24,503 nucleotides of DNA from a virus: IMG/VR virus record IMGVR_UViG_3300032088_000079, positions 1 to 24,503 of that record, one strand, 5' to 3'. Shown here piece by piece: positions 1 through 7,864 of this stretch (the first letter of the stretch is position 1; each line of letters begins with the position of its first letter). The translations under genes and the position numbers were made by a program. A model generated the notes under the pieces. That model worked only from the letters and a program-made list of their open reading frames with translations, did no database searches and had not been told where the DNA came from.

Positions 1-1805
1 GGAGGTGTTGGAGGTGAGAAGTTGTTATTCCAAAATTCTTTTATACCATCTAGTAATTTTCTCGTTACATCTGCTCCCTTCTTTCTAGCCTCATCTTTCT
101 CTTCATCAGTAAGTCCCTCTTCTTCCGTAGGCTTCGTTGGAAGCATTGTCCGCCCGTCTCTCCCCGGCACAAAGCCCTCCTCCATTTCCTCCATTTGACC
201 ATCGCCACCGATATCTAGATCGTCAAATCGTGGTGCGCTTCCAGGCAAGGGTCCCGGTAGGGAATCCAAATAACCTCTTGGTGGTACAACGTACCCATCG
301 TCTAGAAAACGAACAGCTTTTATCTCATTTCGGTAAGATCCATTTTCGAATTTATGTTTTACTTCTATAACAAACCACAATTCTCTTGCAGGTGTAGGAC
401 ACAAATCACCCTTAATTGAGATAAACTTACCTGGCTTCCTGTACATTTTACCTTTGACATTAAGCACAATGGTTTCATTTAAAAAAATAAAGCTTTTGCA
501 TATTACATTTTGAAATTTAGCCAATGTAAGATTAGTACTTATATCACTCCGCACAAGGTTTTCTATCTTGAAGGTTTTCGATTCTCCAAATGGGATCATA
601 GGTAGGTTAGACTTATGTCCCCCTAATAAAGACACTTCAAAATCCGTAACTACTTTATTAAATCTTATTTTATTGGTAGTTTGTTGGTCAGGATCAGATG
701 TAATTATCTCGTAGTTTCCCCATATTGTTTGTCTTAAATTGTTAATATCTGGTTGTACTAAATCATATTGCTCAACAACATTATGCATTCCGGAATCTGC
801 AGAAACTTCTCCTGAGCTATCAGTCGCGTCAGACGGGGCTAAAGCAAATTCTTCCATATAAACACTAGAAAAATCGGGCTTATTTTTGCTTGTCTTATCT
901 TTATTAGTAGCTCGCTTATAAAAAGTTATAAACTCGATATGCTTCTTAGTTAACAACTCACTTAATATTACCTTACGAATTGATGGCGTGTCTGGGCTAT
1001 AGCCTTGTTCAAGAGCTCTCTCCACTTCACGAGTTTTTAATAAGGGTAAGGAATAATTATAAGAACCAGCATCAGACTCAATGTCCTTCACAAATCCATC
1101 AATTAGTGTATGAAAAATAAGATGGTTATAACCATCCTGTATAACGGCATACAAGCTTTTACTCGACCCACCTTGAGAACCGCCAAAAATATTAAGATTT
1201 CCGCAGGGTGTAGATGGGCCACCCAAATTTAAGGCATCAGCCTCCTCAGTCAACTGCGCAGTATCTGGATGGATTGTATTTATTACCGATATTAGGTTGT
1301 CAGCAAGATTTGTCGCGCGAATTTTTGCATAGTCTGTTTTTCTTGTTTCTAGAAAATCCTCCCAACTTATTTTTTTAAGTAATGATGTTACATCTTCTTC
1401 AAAATCCACCGTTTGCTTGACATTTACAGCGCTGTTTAGTAGGGAAGAGCTTGATTTAGCGCTAGCTAGAAAGTGATAACCATTATCATCATAATCAGCG
1501 GCTTCAGTATCGTCTATATCTTTATCCTTAATACTAATAGTTATAAAGTTTTCTGTATTTCCGGTATGTGTTTCCTTACCCTTTTTCCCAACAGCGGGTA
1601 ATTTGTCTAATAACTGGCCCCAGTTAGGAAAGGTAAGATTGCCTGTTAGTCCAAAATTTATTAAATCATCTCTTATTTCAAAAAATGTAACTGAAGATAA
1701 ATCTATAGGTAAGTATGTACTGTTTCCGGTATCTCTGTCTACCGATAAAAAATTTATCTCTACATAAAAATTAGTATCTTGTAAAGTTGTTATCTTATCG
1801 CTCAT
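1..1805 (-). CDS. Baseplate hub protein, gp27-like (partial, continues past left edge)
   Basis: This frame is open from an ATG at 1805 to the left edge, over 600 codons with no stop, so the C-terminus is missing. The N-terminus (SVTFFEIRDDLINFGLTG, about residues 32-49) reads like the first barrel of gp27/gpD-type hub proteins. Around residues 450-490 there is a second hub signature: a glycine-rich strand with YRKPGKFISIKG, then ELWFVIEVKHKF and SYRNEI. A Pro/Gly/acidic linker follows (about residues 500-590). The start codon overlaps the stop of the gp53-like gene (ATGA, 1802-1805), indicating translational coupling. In T4, gp27 is the trimeric hub that joins the tail tube to the gp5 needle. 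The piece seen here is already much longer than T4 gp27 (391 residues), so a fused C-terminal module may lie outside the window. The family call rests on motif reading only. Confidence 0.6.
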   Translation of the reverse strand, partial: MSDKITTLQDTNFYVEINFLSVDRDTGNSTYLPIDLSSVTFFEIRDDLINFGLTGNLTFPNWGQLLDKLPAVGKKGKETHTGNTENFITISIKDKDIDDTEAADYDDNGYHFLASAKSSSSLLNSAVNVKQTVDFEEDVTSLLKKISWEDFLETRKTDYAKIRATNLADNLISVINTIHPDTAQLTEEADALNLGGPSTPCGNLNIFGGSQGGSSKSLYAVIQDGYNHLIFHTLIDGFVKDIESDAGSYNYSLPLLKTREVERALEQGYSPDTPSIRKVILSELLTKKHIEFITFYKRATNKDKTSKNKPDFSSVYMEEFALAPSDATDSSGEVSADSGMHNVVEQYDLVQPDINNLRQTIWGNYEIITSDPDQQTTNKIRFNKVVTDFEVSLLGGHKSNLPMIPFGESKTFKIENLVRSDISTNLTLAKFQNVICKSFIFLNETIVLNVKGKMYRKPGKFISIKGDLCPTPARELWFVIEVKHKFENGSYRNEIKAVRFLDDGYVVPPRGYLDSLPGPLPGSAPRFDDLDIGGDGQMEEMEEGFVPGRDGRTMLPTKPTEEEGLTDEEKDEARKKGADVTRKLLDGIKEFWNNNFSPPTP

Positions 1806-2170
1806 TTCATACTATTTAAAATTGAAGTTATAGCACTTGGAGTAATGTACTTTACTGTAGTACCACCTTTTGCTAGAAAAATATATTTAGGCTTATTAAT
1901 TAAATAAACAATCCACCATAAATTTATAGTACCGTATAAATCAAACGATAACGTAGTCCATGGAGTATCAGCCTGAACAGTTGCCTCTTCATATATACTA
2001 CTACTTAAATTGTCAGGAAATACTACCTTATTAAGAGTGTTATAAAAGAAAAAGTTTTTATCTTTATTGTTTAATAAATTAACTTTAAAAATATTTTCAT
2101 ATAATTCAGAACTTATATTCTCTAAATCTTCTATGTTATTTCTTTTTATACCTGTAATTATACTACTCAT
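1802..2170 (-). CDS. 53: Baseplate wedge protein, gp53-like
   Basis: A 122-residue protein. Its central part (TPWTTLSFDLYGTINLWWIV, about residues 69-88) fits the LysM-like core of T4 gp53, where a Trp, a Leu-Tyr-Gly turn and a Trp-Trp pair are typical. T4 gp53 clamps neighbouring wedges and the hub in the baseplate. The protein is shorter than T4 gp53 (196 residues) but keeps the core. The start ATG overlaps the stop of the upstream gp48-like gene (TAATG), and its own stop overlaps the start of the hub gene, so the three genes form a coupled run. No Shine-Dalgarno sequence is seen. The call is inferred from the core motif plus position among baseplate genes. Confidence 0.65.
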   Translation of the reverse strand: MSSIITGIKRNNIEDLENISSELYENIFKVNLLNNKDKNFFFYNTLNKVVFPDNLSSSIYEEATVQADTPWTTLSFDLYGTINLWWIVYLINKPKYIFLAKGGTTVKYITPSAITSILNSMK

Positions 2171-3255
2171 TATCTTAAATTAAATTTTGCTTTATTTTGT
2201 GATATACTACTTGTAAATCCGCCACCTATCATAGTATTAGCAAACTCTGTCAAAAGGCCTGTAAAGGTTATGCTTACTACGTAAGCTTCAGGGATAGGCG
2301 CTTCGAAGCTATCACCATTTATTTCAACTTCTAGCTGTCTAACTGTACCTCTAAAATCAACTCTCATATCACTTATATATGCATAAGGCATACTAGTTAT
2401 ACCAGGAATCTCTACTGTATAAATCTTACCTGGCGTGGTCCGCGCAAACGATGTTTTAAATGGTTTATTTTGATATGTAAGCAGCCATATTAACTCATAA
2501 TTACTTTTATAATTAAAATTTTTATTTGGTATTGTGTTAAATAAAGGAAATCTAAATGTAACGCTCTTACCCTCTTGATCAAAACTAAAATATTTAGGTT
2601 TTTGGATATAAACTCCTGGCTGAGATACATTTACTACTCTAGAAATTTCGTCTATTACTCCCATACCCTTATTAACAAGACCAGCTATAGTGCCTTCACC
2701 TTCACTACCCCAGGATGTATTTAATTCAGCCGGTCCTTCTAGGTATGGAAAGGCATATTTAAATCCAGTCTCTTCAGTAAGATATATACCAAAAAGAGAC
2801 ATTAATTTATTCTTCTTTAAAAGCTGACCATCCTTTTCTAAGGATTGTTGAAAACTATCTTTCATATTTTGAAACCCAGCTATAGCATTTTTTGGTAATA
2901 CTGTAGTAACTTTACTTAAAAGCGATCCTACACTCTTTGGAGTGAGTGCTTCTGCAGCATTTAATACGGTTCCTAAATAATATATCGCTCCAGAAAGTAA
3001 AGAATTCAATTTCTGTCTTCTTTCTATTATAAAACCTCTAGGTATTTTACTTAAACGTTTTGGATCTACCGTTTTACCAGCATACCAAGGCATCTGTAAA
3101 ACGTCTATGGTTTGCGCTTTCGGCTCTGGCTCAAATAACGGATCAGTTTCTGCTAAAGCACCTTTATCACCATCTTTTTCATCTGGATCTTTTCTAGTTG
3201 CAATAGTGTTTAAGTTAGCAGTTTGCCGCTCTGTAAATGATTTTATAAATTTCAT
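2170..3255 (-). CDS. 48: Baseplate tail-tube cap, gp48-like
   Basis: 361 residues, close to T4 gp48 (364). The N-terminal ~45 residues are charged and probably flexible. The middle is helical. The C-terminal third (about residues 215-350) is beta-rich and resembles a tube-fold domain: YFSFDQEGKSVTFRFPLFNT, then VRQLEVEINGDSFEAPIPEA and VVSITFTGLLTEFANT near the end. In T4, gp48 caps the hub and forms the platform on which gp54 and then the gp19 tube polymerise. The start is one base downstream of the tape-measure stop and the end overlaps the gp53-like start, so it is internal to an operon. No promoter octamer or Shine-Dalgarno sequence is seen at its start. The assignment rests on size, order and C-terminal fold signature; gp54 is the main alternative. 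Confidence 0.6.
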   Translation of the reverse strand: MKFIKSFTERQTANLNTIATRKDPDEKDGDKGALAETDPLFEPEPKAQTIDVLQMPWYAGKTVDPKRLSKIPRGFIIERRQKLNSLLSGAIYYLGTVLNAAEALTPKSVGSLLSKVTTVLPKNAIAGFQNMKDSFQQSLEKDGQLLKKNKLMSLFGIYLTEETGFKYAFPYLEGPAELNTSWGSEGEGTIAGLVNKGMGVIDEISRVVNVSQPGVYIQKPKYFSFDQEGKSVTFRFPLFNTIPNKNFNYKSNYELIWLLTYQNKPFKTSFARTTPGKIYTVEIPGITSMPYAYISDMRVDFRGTVRQLEVEINGDSFEAPIPEAYVVSITFTGLLTEFANTMIGGGFTSSISQNKAKFNLR

Positions 3256-3256
3256 A

Positions 3257-4855
3257 TTATTGTATTATATCTGATATTCCCATACTCTTGTTAAAGTCTT
3301 GTGTGGTCTCTAGCTCCTGTACTCCATCACTTTTTTCCATCCTTACTGAAGCACCAGATCCAGCTGGCTTATCTATAAGCATCATAATACCATCTTTGAT
3401 TTGAGAAAGTAAGCTTACTTGCTGTTTATTAACATCTACAAGCTCTTTATCCATTTTGAATGTATTGTTTATATCAGCAGCACCAGATTTTCTAAATTCA
3501 TCAGTTGAATCGTTTATTTGCTTAAAAAGACCAACTACTTTTTGCTGCGATGTTGCTAGCTTATTCATACTACCTGTTAAGTTGTTAACTCCAACAGCTG
3601 CTAAGTTAAAATCTCCTTCAAGATCTATATCACTAAAGCTAAAGTCTGCTATTGTGTCAAAAGCATCGCCTAACTTAATTATATCAGGGGCGGCTTTACC
3701 TAACTCAGCTAGCTTCTCTATTGGACCTTTATCGTTAAGAAAGAATGAGCCAAATTTATCCATCGCAGCTCCAATTAAATTACCACCACTCATAGCAACT
3801 AGACCAATGCCAATGGCGGCAAGCGCTGGACCTATAGCCAGTAAATTTGATACCGGTACATCGGCTAGTTTGTCTAGAACATTAGCAGTAGCATTTATAG
3901 GCCCGGATAGAGCTTCTATAGCTGGTGCGGCTATTCGAGCAGCAATTGCCATAGGCAATAAAGCTACACCTAAAGCAGCGAGAGCTAATGAGCCCATAAA
4001 TATGAGCGGTGCCGCAAATCCTGCTGCAGCGCCTATTACCCCTATTGCTAACAATGCGACAAACGCTTTACCGATTGTAGACCATTCTACTTCTTGTAAT
4101 GGAATTAATGCTTTGTGTACAAGTAACGCTAGTACAAGAGTTACAGCACCGATAGCAGCAGCCCCTAGTATCATGTTAGGTTTAGCAAATTTACCTATAA
4201 CTACGAGCCCGAGTAGTGCTGCTCCTGCTTTACCTAGCGTTTCCCAGTTAACGTTCTGAAAAGGTATTAGCACTTTCTCTAAAAGTAAGTAAAGAACTCC
4301 AACCATTGCTGCAATTCCTATAGCGCCGCGTATCAACCCTTTCTTAGCTAGTTTCGCAATAATAACTAGACCAAGTAACGCGCCCCCTGCTTTAAATAAT
4401 GTCTCCGCTTCTATACCGGCAAACATATTTAATACAATCGCTAATGCTCCTAAAGCTAATATCATAGCACCGAGCCCAATAGCACCTTTTAATATACCTC
4501 CAAACAACCCACCTAATATACCTCCTCCTTTACCGTCTGGCTGACCAGCTTTTTTTGCATCTTCACTATCATTTACTTTTTCAGCAATCGGGCCCGCGAC
4601 GGTACCCTTTAAGGCTTCTGCTTCTGGTCCAGATTTAGCATACTTACCTATAAGCAGCGTTTGACCAAGTATCTCAAATATAGATTTATACCGTTTTGAT
4701 TCTGCTCCGTTAAGATCTTTAACTTTAAAGAATTTACTAAGATCTAGACCTCTACCGCCCCTTACTCCTTTAGGGTTAGACTTAGGCACACCCTTATCGC
4801 CCCCTAAGCTGCCTATGAGGTTTAGAACTTTTTTAAAGCCGCTATCTTCTTCCAC
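3257..4855 (-). CDS. Tape-measure-like hydrophobic tail protein
   Basis: 532 residues starting at GTG. Residues 1-110 are polar. Residues about 112-360 form a long Ala/Gly/Leu/Ile-rich stretch of likely membrane-active helices, and the rest is polar and helical. Three copies of a 54-residue unit are visible, beginning near residues 150, 204 and 258 and marked by ETLFKA, ETLGKA and STIGKA. Such a hydrophobic core is typical of tail tape-measure proteins, which set tail length and can insert in the host membrane during DNA entry. In T4 this role belongs to gp29 (590 residues). The gene sits between the hub-assembly genes and gp48-like, as expected. GTG is chosen because a late octamer lies exactly 5 bases upstream; an ATG two bases earlier is out of frame. 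A channel or immunity-type membrane protein is a less likely alternative. Confidence 0.6.
   Translation of the reverse strand: MEEDSGFKKVLNLIGSLGGDKGVPKSNPKGVRGGRGLDLSKFFKVKDLNGAESKRYKSIFEILGQTLLIGKYAKSGPEAEALKGTVAGPIAEKVNDSEDAKKAGQPDGKGGGILGGLFGGILKGAIGLGAMILALGALAIVLNMFAGIEAETLFKAGGALLGLVIIAKLAKKGLIRGAIGIAAMVGVLYLLLEKVLIPFQNVNWETLGKAGAALLGLVVIGKFAKPNMILGAAAIGAVTLVLALLVHKALIPLQEVEWSTIGKAFVALLAIGVIGAAAGFAAPLIFMGSLALAALGVALLPMAIAARIAAPAIEALSGPINATANVLDKLADVPVSNLLAIGPALAAIGIGLVAMSGGNLIGAAMDKFGSFFLNDKGPIEKLAELGKAAPDIIKLGDAFDTIADFSFSDIDLEGDFNLAAVGVNNLTGSMNKLATSQQKVVGLFKQINDSTDEFRKSGAADINNTFKMDKELVDVNKQQVSLLSQIKDGIMMLIDKPAGSGASVRMEKSDGVQELETTQDFNKSMGISDIIQ
3923..4408 (-). repeat. Three 54-residue internal repeats in the tape-measure-like protein
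   Basis: Units start near residues 150, 204 and 258, each with a (E/S)T(L/I)xKA turn followed by a hydrophobic helix pair. Copies 1 and 2 are the most alike; copy 3 has drifted. Confidence 0.7.
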
Positions 4856-4860
4856 ATAGA

Positions 4861-4868
4861 TATTTATT
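4861..4868 (-). promoter_or_regulatory. Late promoter octamer of the tape-measure gene
   Basis: AATAAATA, 5 bases before the GTG; contains the stop codon of the upstream gp26-like gene. Decides the GTG start. Confidence 0.6.
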
Positions 4869-5601
4869 CGCGGGTCAAGAATCCAGCGTCAAATTCTACA
4901 ACTGTATTATCTTTAAATGTAGCATATTGATTGCTATACTCAGTAACTGAACCGATAAATTCTATAATCTTATTGTTAACTTTAAGAGGTAAATTTTCAA
5001 CTACTCGCTTTTTTTCATACACTGTTAACTCATTTAAGTCAAAATCACTATCATCTCCCTTAATACTATCTAAATACTTAACTATTTCATAAGTAAGCAG
5101 GATATCAACTGATTCTGACTTCTTTTTTTCCTCGTTAAGTTTACTAATATCTAGTAAAGCCTTCTCTGTTATAGTTTTGTCAAGTTTTAAGCTAGGTATT
5201 TTTAAACATAACTCAAAGTCACTAAATTTAATTTTTTTAGTCTGATTTTTAAATTTTGGTAATTTGGTAGGGAGATTATCAAGATTATATGCTATACCAT
5301 CAATAGTAATATCACTGCTAATAGATGCTTTACGAAGTGCTATAAGAATAGCATTCTTATCTTCATATGAAAATTCAATATCTTCTTGACAATTAGTAGT
5401 TATAATTTCATTATAAATAACACCGCACTTTATAGCTCCTACTATACCAGTAAGTGCTGTCCGGATTAAATCTTTCTGTTGACCTACGCTAAATAATTTA
5501 AAAGATACTTCCTTTTGAATAGAAGGTACAAAAATCTCAACAAGCTCAGATGTATTAAGAGAGTCGAGTTTTGATATGAAGGAGTCTAGTTTTTTACCCA
5601 T
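4864..5601 (-). CDS. Baseplate hub subunit or assembly protein, gp26-like
   Basis: 245 residues. The N-terminal half has the look of the T4 gp26-type baseplate family: FVPSIQKEVSFKLFSVGQQK (about 24-43), a helical stretch, a Cys/Ile region and an LRKA segment around 109-112. The C-terminus contains YEKKRVVENLPLKV, then IIEFIGSV, closely paralleled in the next upstream gene, so the two look like paralogues. In T4, gp26 and gp51 help assemble the central hub. Many lysines and asparagines follow the AT-rich base composition. The stop codon lies inside the promoter octamer of the downstream tape-measure gene. Only 12 bases separate it from the upstream gene. A weak octamer (GATATATA) precedes the ATG by 5 bases. 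Confidence 0.55.
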   Translation of the reverse strand: MGKKLDSFISKLDSLNTSELVEIFVPSIQKEVSFKLFSVGQQKDLIRTALTGIVGAIKCGVIYNEIITTNCQEDIEFSYEDKNAILIALRKASISSDITIDGIAYNLDNLPTKLPKFKNQTKKIKFSDFELCLKIPSLKLDKTITEKALLDISKLNEEKKKSESVDILLTYEIVKYLDSIKGDDSDFDLNELTVYEKKRVVENLPLKVNNKIIEFIGSVTEYSNQYATFKDNTVVEFDAGFLTRE

Positions 5602-5613
5602 ATTAATATATAT

Positions 5614-6435
5614 CTACTTCTGCTGTCTTTTCAACTCTTCGTTCTGTTTCTTTATATGCTTATTATGTATATTAAGCATGATTTTTGTCTCCATAGGTGA
5701 CATAGTAGAGAATAAATTAGATCCGTTTAGAATAGTATTGTAAAAAGCGTACATTAATTCATAATAGGATTTTAGATCAATACCGTAGATAGCTGAAATA
5801 AATTCTATAACCCCGTTACTAATAAGATTAAGATTAATTTCTTGTATATTAAGACGCTTGTTTTCACTTAAAAGCGTCATGTTGAAAGCATTACTAGAAA
5901 GATCTGCTAGATATTGTTGTAGCCCATCAAACAAGTTAACCGGTAGTTTATTTAATATATTAATACGATCCTCTGTATTAAGAGAAGCAAAATCTATGAC
6001 TTCATTATCAAATATTATCTCTTTAATTATGTTATTATATAAATCATCTATATCCTTAAAGTATAAAGCAGTTGGAATACCTAACTTAATATCGATATCA
6101 TCATGAGTAATAGTCTTATTAAATATAGAGTAAGATATACTTTCTAACTTCTCTAATACTATGCTCAAACTTACATCAACGTTGCGCTGTTCTTTAGTTG
6201 TAAATGTAAGACTTTCTTCTACAAATACCATTCTCGCATATATAAGCAGGTAAAATCTATCAACAATATCTAAGTCGTCATCTAAAATAATGGTATTAAA
6301 GTATTCACTTAGCCCAAAAAAATCTTTATTCTCGCAAAACTTTATGATAACTAAATACTGCTTATTATTAAGTTCATTGATACGTCTAGACTTACCACTC
6401 GGTAATATCACCTCAACGTTAAAGTTATCACTCAC
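5614..6435 (-). CDS. Baseplate hub assembly protein, gp26/gp51-like
   Basis: 273 residues, GTG start. The N-terminus (VEVILPSGKSRRINELNNKQ, 7-26) followed by YLVIIKF and a helical region with RMVFVEESLTF resembles gp26-type proteins. The C-terminal half (RINILNKLPVNL, then long helices and a Lys/Gln-rich tail) aligns by eye with the neighbouring 245-residue protein and resembles T4 gp51, a hub assembly factor. I infer a gp26/gp51 pair that arose by duplication, as suspected for other T4-like phages. The predicted start has no Shine-Dalgarno sequence; the sequence 5 bases upstream (ACTAAGTT) is only a weak match to the late octamer. A 55-base gap separates it from the upstream tube-like gene. 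Confidence 0.5.
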   Translation of the reverse strand: MSDNFNVEVILPSGKSRRINELNNKQYLVIIKFCENKDFFGLSEYFNTIILDDDLDIVDRFYLLIYARMVFVEESLTFTTKEQRNVDVSLSIVLEKLESISYSIFNKTITHDDIDIKLGIPTALYFKDIDDLYNNIIKEIIFDNEVIDFASLNTEDRINILNKLPVNLFDGLQQYLADLSSNAFNMTLLSENKRLNIQEINLNLISNGVIEFISAIYGIDLKSYYELMYAFYNTILNGSNLFSTMSPMETKIMLNIHNKHIKKQNEELKRQQK

Positions 6436-6490
6436 TTAATAACTTAGTCTGCTACTATAAATCTTCAACCTAATTTTAGTCTATTACTTA

Positions 6491-7225
6491 TTACCTCGAA
6501 GGGTCTACGACGGTGTTGGTGATGTCTCGAACTTGATAGTGAGAAAAAGCAAATGAAATTGTTTTTGTTAGTTCACTCAATGCTAACTCGTTATTATAGC
6601 TTAGTTGACCTCCTTCAATATTAAAAGGAGCACTATCATAAAAAGTATATATCTTTCTAGCGCTATATTCTACTAGCGGTCTATTAAAGTCTTGTGATGA
6701 TTCAAACTTACTACTTTTGTAATATTCATCTGATCTAGTATATAAAACTAAATCAATATAACATTTTATATCATCTTCCTCATCTTCAATAAGACCTTTA
6801 TAACTAGTAGCTACAACCCATGGCTTTAAAAAATAATCCATTAAATCGACATTAGTCTCTAAAAAGGTAAGATCTAGCTTATTTTCAGCTCCGTAGTTAG
6901 CTCTTCTATCTGCAAAGTATCCAGCTCTGAAACCACCAGTTTTGGCTATATTTTCAGTTCCTATTGTTATTTGTTCATTAGGTAGAGAAGCATTCTGCGC
7001 TAATAGTAACCCAAGTTCATTGTGAGAGTAATCATCTATTAAAGATGGCTTTATAGGTAGACTATTACCTTCGGTTGCAGCAATAATATTTCTTACATTA
7101 GAGCCAACATCAGTCATGGAGGCACCGTCTCTACCATACAAATTTACTCCCCATAAAAATTTTAAGGGTAGGTCACTAGCCCATTTTTGTTGTAGGCTAA
7201 GTCTAGGTAGTATAGTTTGAGGCAC
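6491..7225 (-). CDS. Tube-like protein, possible gp54-type tube initiator
   Basis: 244 residues, GTG start. After a leading segment (SDLPLKFLWGVNLYG, 18-32) it shows features of tube-fold proteins: ENIAKTGGFRAGYFADRRAN and KLDLTFLETNVDLMDYFLKP (strand, aspartate, then helix), and a late strand AFSHYQVRD. T4 builds its tube on gp48 and gp54, which share the gp19 fold, so gp54 is the best analogue by position next to gp19. A second gp19-type paralogue is the alternative. The GTG start is supported by the octamer ATTAAATA exactly 5 bases upstream, overlapping the stop of the tube gene. The gene is leftward and probably co-expressed with gp19. Confidence 0.5.
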   Translation of the reverse strand: MPQTILPRLSLQQKWASDLPLKFLWGVNLYGRDGASMTDVGSNVRNIIAATEGNSLPIKPSLIDDYSHNELGLLLAQNASLPNEQITIGTENIAKTGGFRAGYFADRRANYGAENKLDLTFLETNVDLMDYFLKPWVVATSYKGLIEDEEDDIKCYIDLVLYTRSDEYYKSSKFESSQDFNRPLVEYSARKIYTFYDSAPFNIEGGQLSYNNELALSELTKTISFAFSHYQVRDITNTVVDPSR

Positions 7226-7230
7226 TTAAT

Positions 7231-7238
7231 TATTTAAT
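7231..7238 (-). promoter_or_regulatory. Late promoter octamer of the 244-residue tube-like gene
   Basis: ATTAAATA, 5 bases before the GTG, touching the stop codon of gp19. Decides the GTG start. Confidence 0.6.
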
Positions 7239-7777
7239 CACCTAGTCTTATTATAGTAGTGGTAGGCTATAGTAGTTGATATTTCTACAGTCTCACCAGT
7301 ACCATCAGCCATTTTATATTCAATGTCCTCGATGTTGCGTAATGAAGCTCCAACGAGCTTATACTCTGCAATAGGCTCAAGGTCTTTATCAAGTTGTGCT
7401 AACTGAATAAAGAAATCATCATCAGGTGTACCATACTCGCCAGTAGATGTTTGATCGTTAAATAATGCTCTAGAAGCTGCTTCAAAATAGTTTCTAAGGT
7501 CACTATCTGCATCTAAGTAAAAACTAAGACTATAACCATCAGAGTTAGTATACTCAACACCACCAGGAACGTTTAAGTTAAGTCCCATATAAGGTACTGC
7601 TGTGTTCTTAATATTACGCCCAGGTAGGTTAGCAGCTTTAGCATAAACTAACTGAGTATCAGTTAAAGCAGGAACTCCTTGTAACTGCAATTGAGTTACT
7701 CTAAAAAGAAAATCTCTCGAAAAGTCTCTATCCGCTGCAACTCTATAGAAATTTTGAATATTTTGGTTTACGGGCAT
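7238..7777 (-). CDS. 19: Tail tube protein, gp19-like
   Basis: 179 residues, near T4 gp19 (163). Visible tube-fold elements: FLFRVTQLQLQGVP (25-38), the AKAANLPGRN loop, VPYMGLNLNVPGG, then SLSFYLDADSDLRNYFEAAS, where strand, aspartate and helix match the hexameric tube family. The C-terminal strand pair is AEYKLVGASLRNIEDIEYKM and VEISTTIAYHYY. The tube is polymerised on the baseplate inside the sheath and conducts DNA. Position directly after the sheath gene is as in T4. A terminator hairpin separates it from gp18, and it has its own late octamer, TATAAATA, 5 bases before the ATG, the only perfect T4 consensus in the window. That suggests separate and strong expression. Three tube-like proteins occur here; this is the best gp19 candidate. 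Confidence 0.75.
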   Translation of the reverse strand: MPVNQNIQNFYRVAADRDFSRDFLFRVTQLQLQGVPALTDTQLVYAKAANLPGRNIKNTAVPYMGLNLNVPGGVEYTNSDGYSLSFYLDADSDLRNYFEAASRALFNDQTSTGEYGTPDDDFFIQLAQLDKDLEPIAEYKLVGASLRNIEDIEYKMADGTGETVEISTTIAYHYYNKTR

Positions 7778-7782
7778 ACTAA

Positions 7783-7790
7783 TATTTATA
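7783..7790 (-). promoter_or_regulatory. Late promoter octamer of gp19
   Basis: TATAAATA, the exact T4 late consensus, 5 bases before the ATG. With normal T4 geometry (-13 to -6) transcription would begin at the A of ATG. Confidence 0.75.
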
Positions 7791-7808
7791 GCTTGAAAGC
7801 TAATTATA

Positions 7809-7846
7809 TAAAAAAAGAGCTGTGAAATGTTACTTTCACAGCTCTT
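7809..7846 (-). terminator. Rho-independent terminator after gp18
   Basis: A 13-bp perfect stem (7815-7827 with 7834-7846), 6-base loop, and on the minus strand a run of T directly after. It ends sheath transcription before the tube gene promoter. Confidence 0.9.
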
Positions 7847-7864
7847 AAATTAAGTTAATTAATG

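Noticed and set aside
137-370. A 77-residue rightward frame at the left edge
   Set aside because: Lies opposite the continuous hub-protein frame and shows no motif.
3456-4259. A 267-residue rightward open frame opposite the tape-measure gene
   Set aside because: Antisense to a repeat-rich Ala/Gly gene, low-complexity product, no promoter; a shadow.
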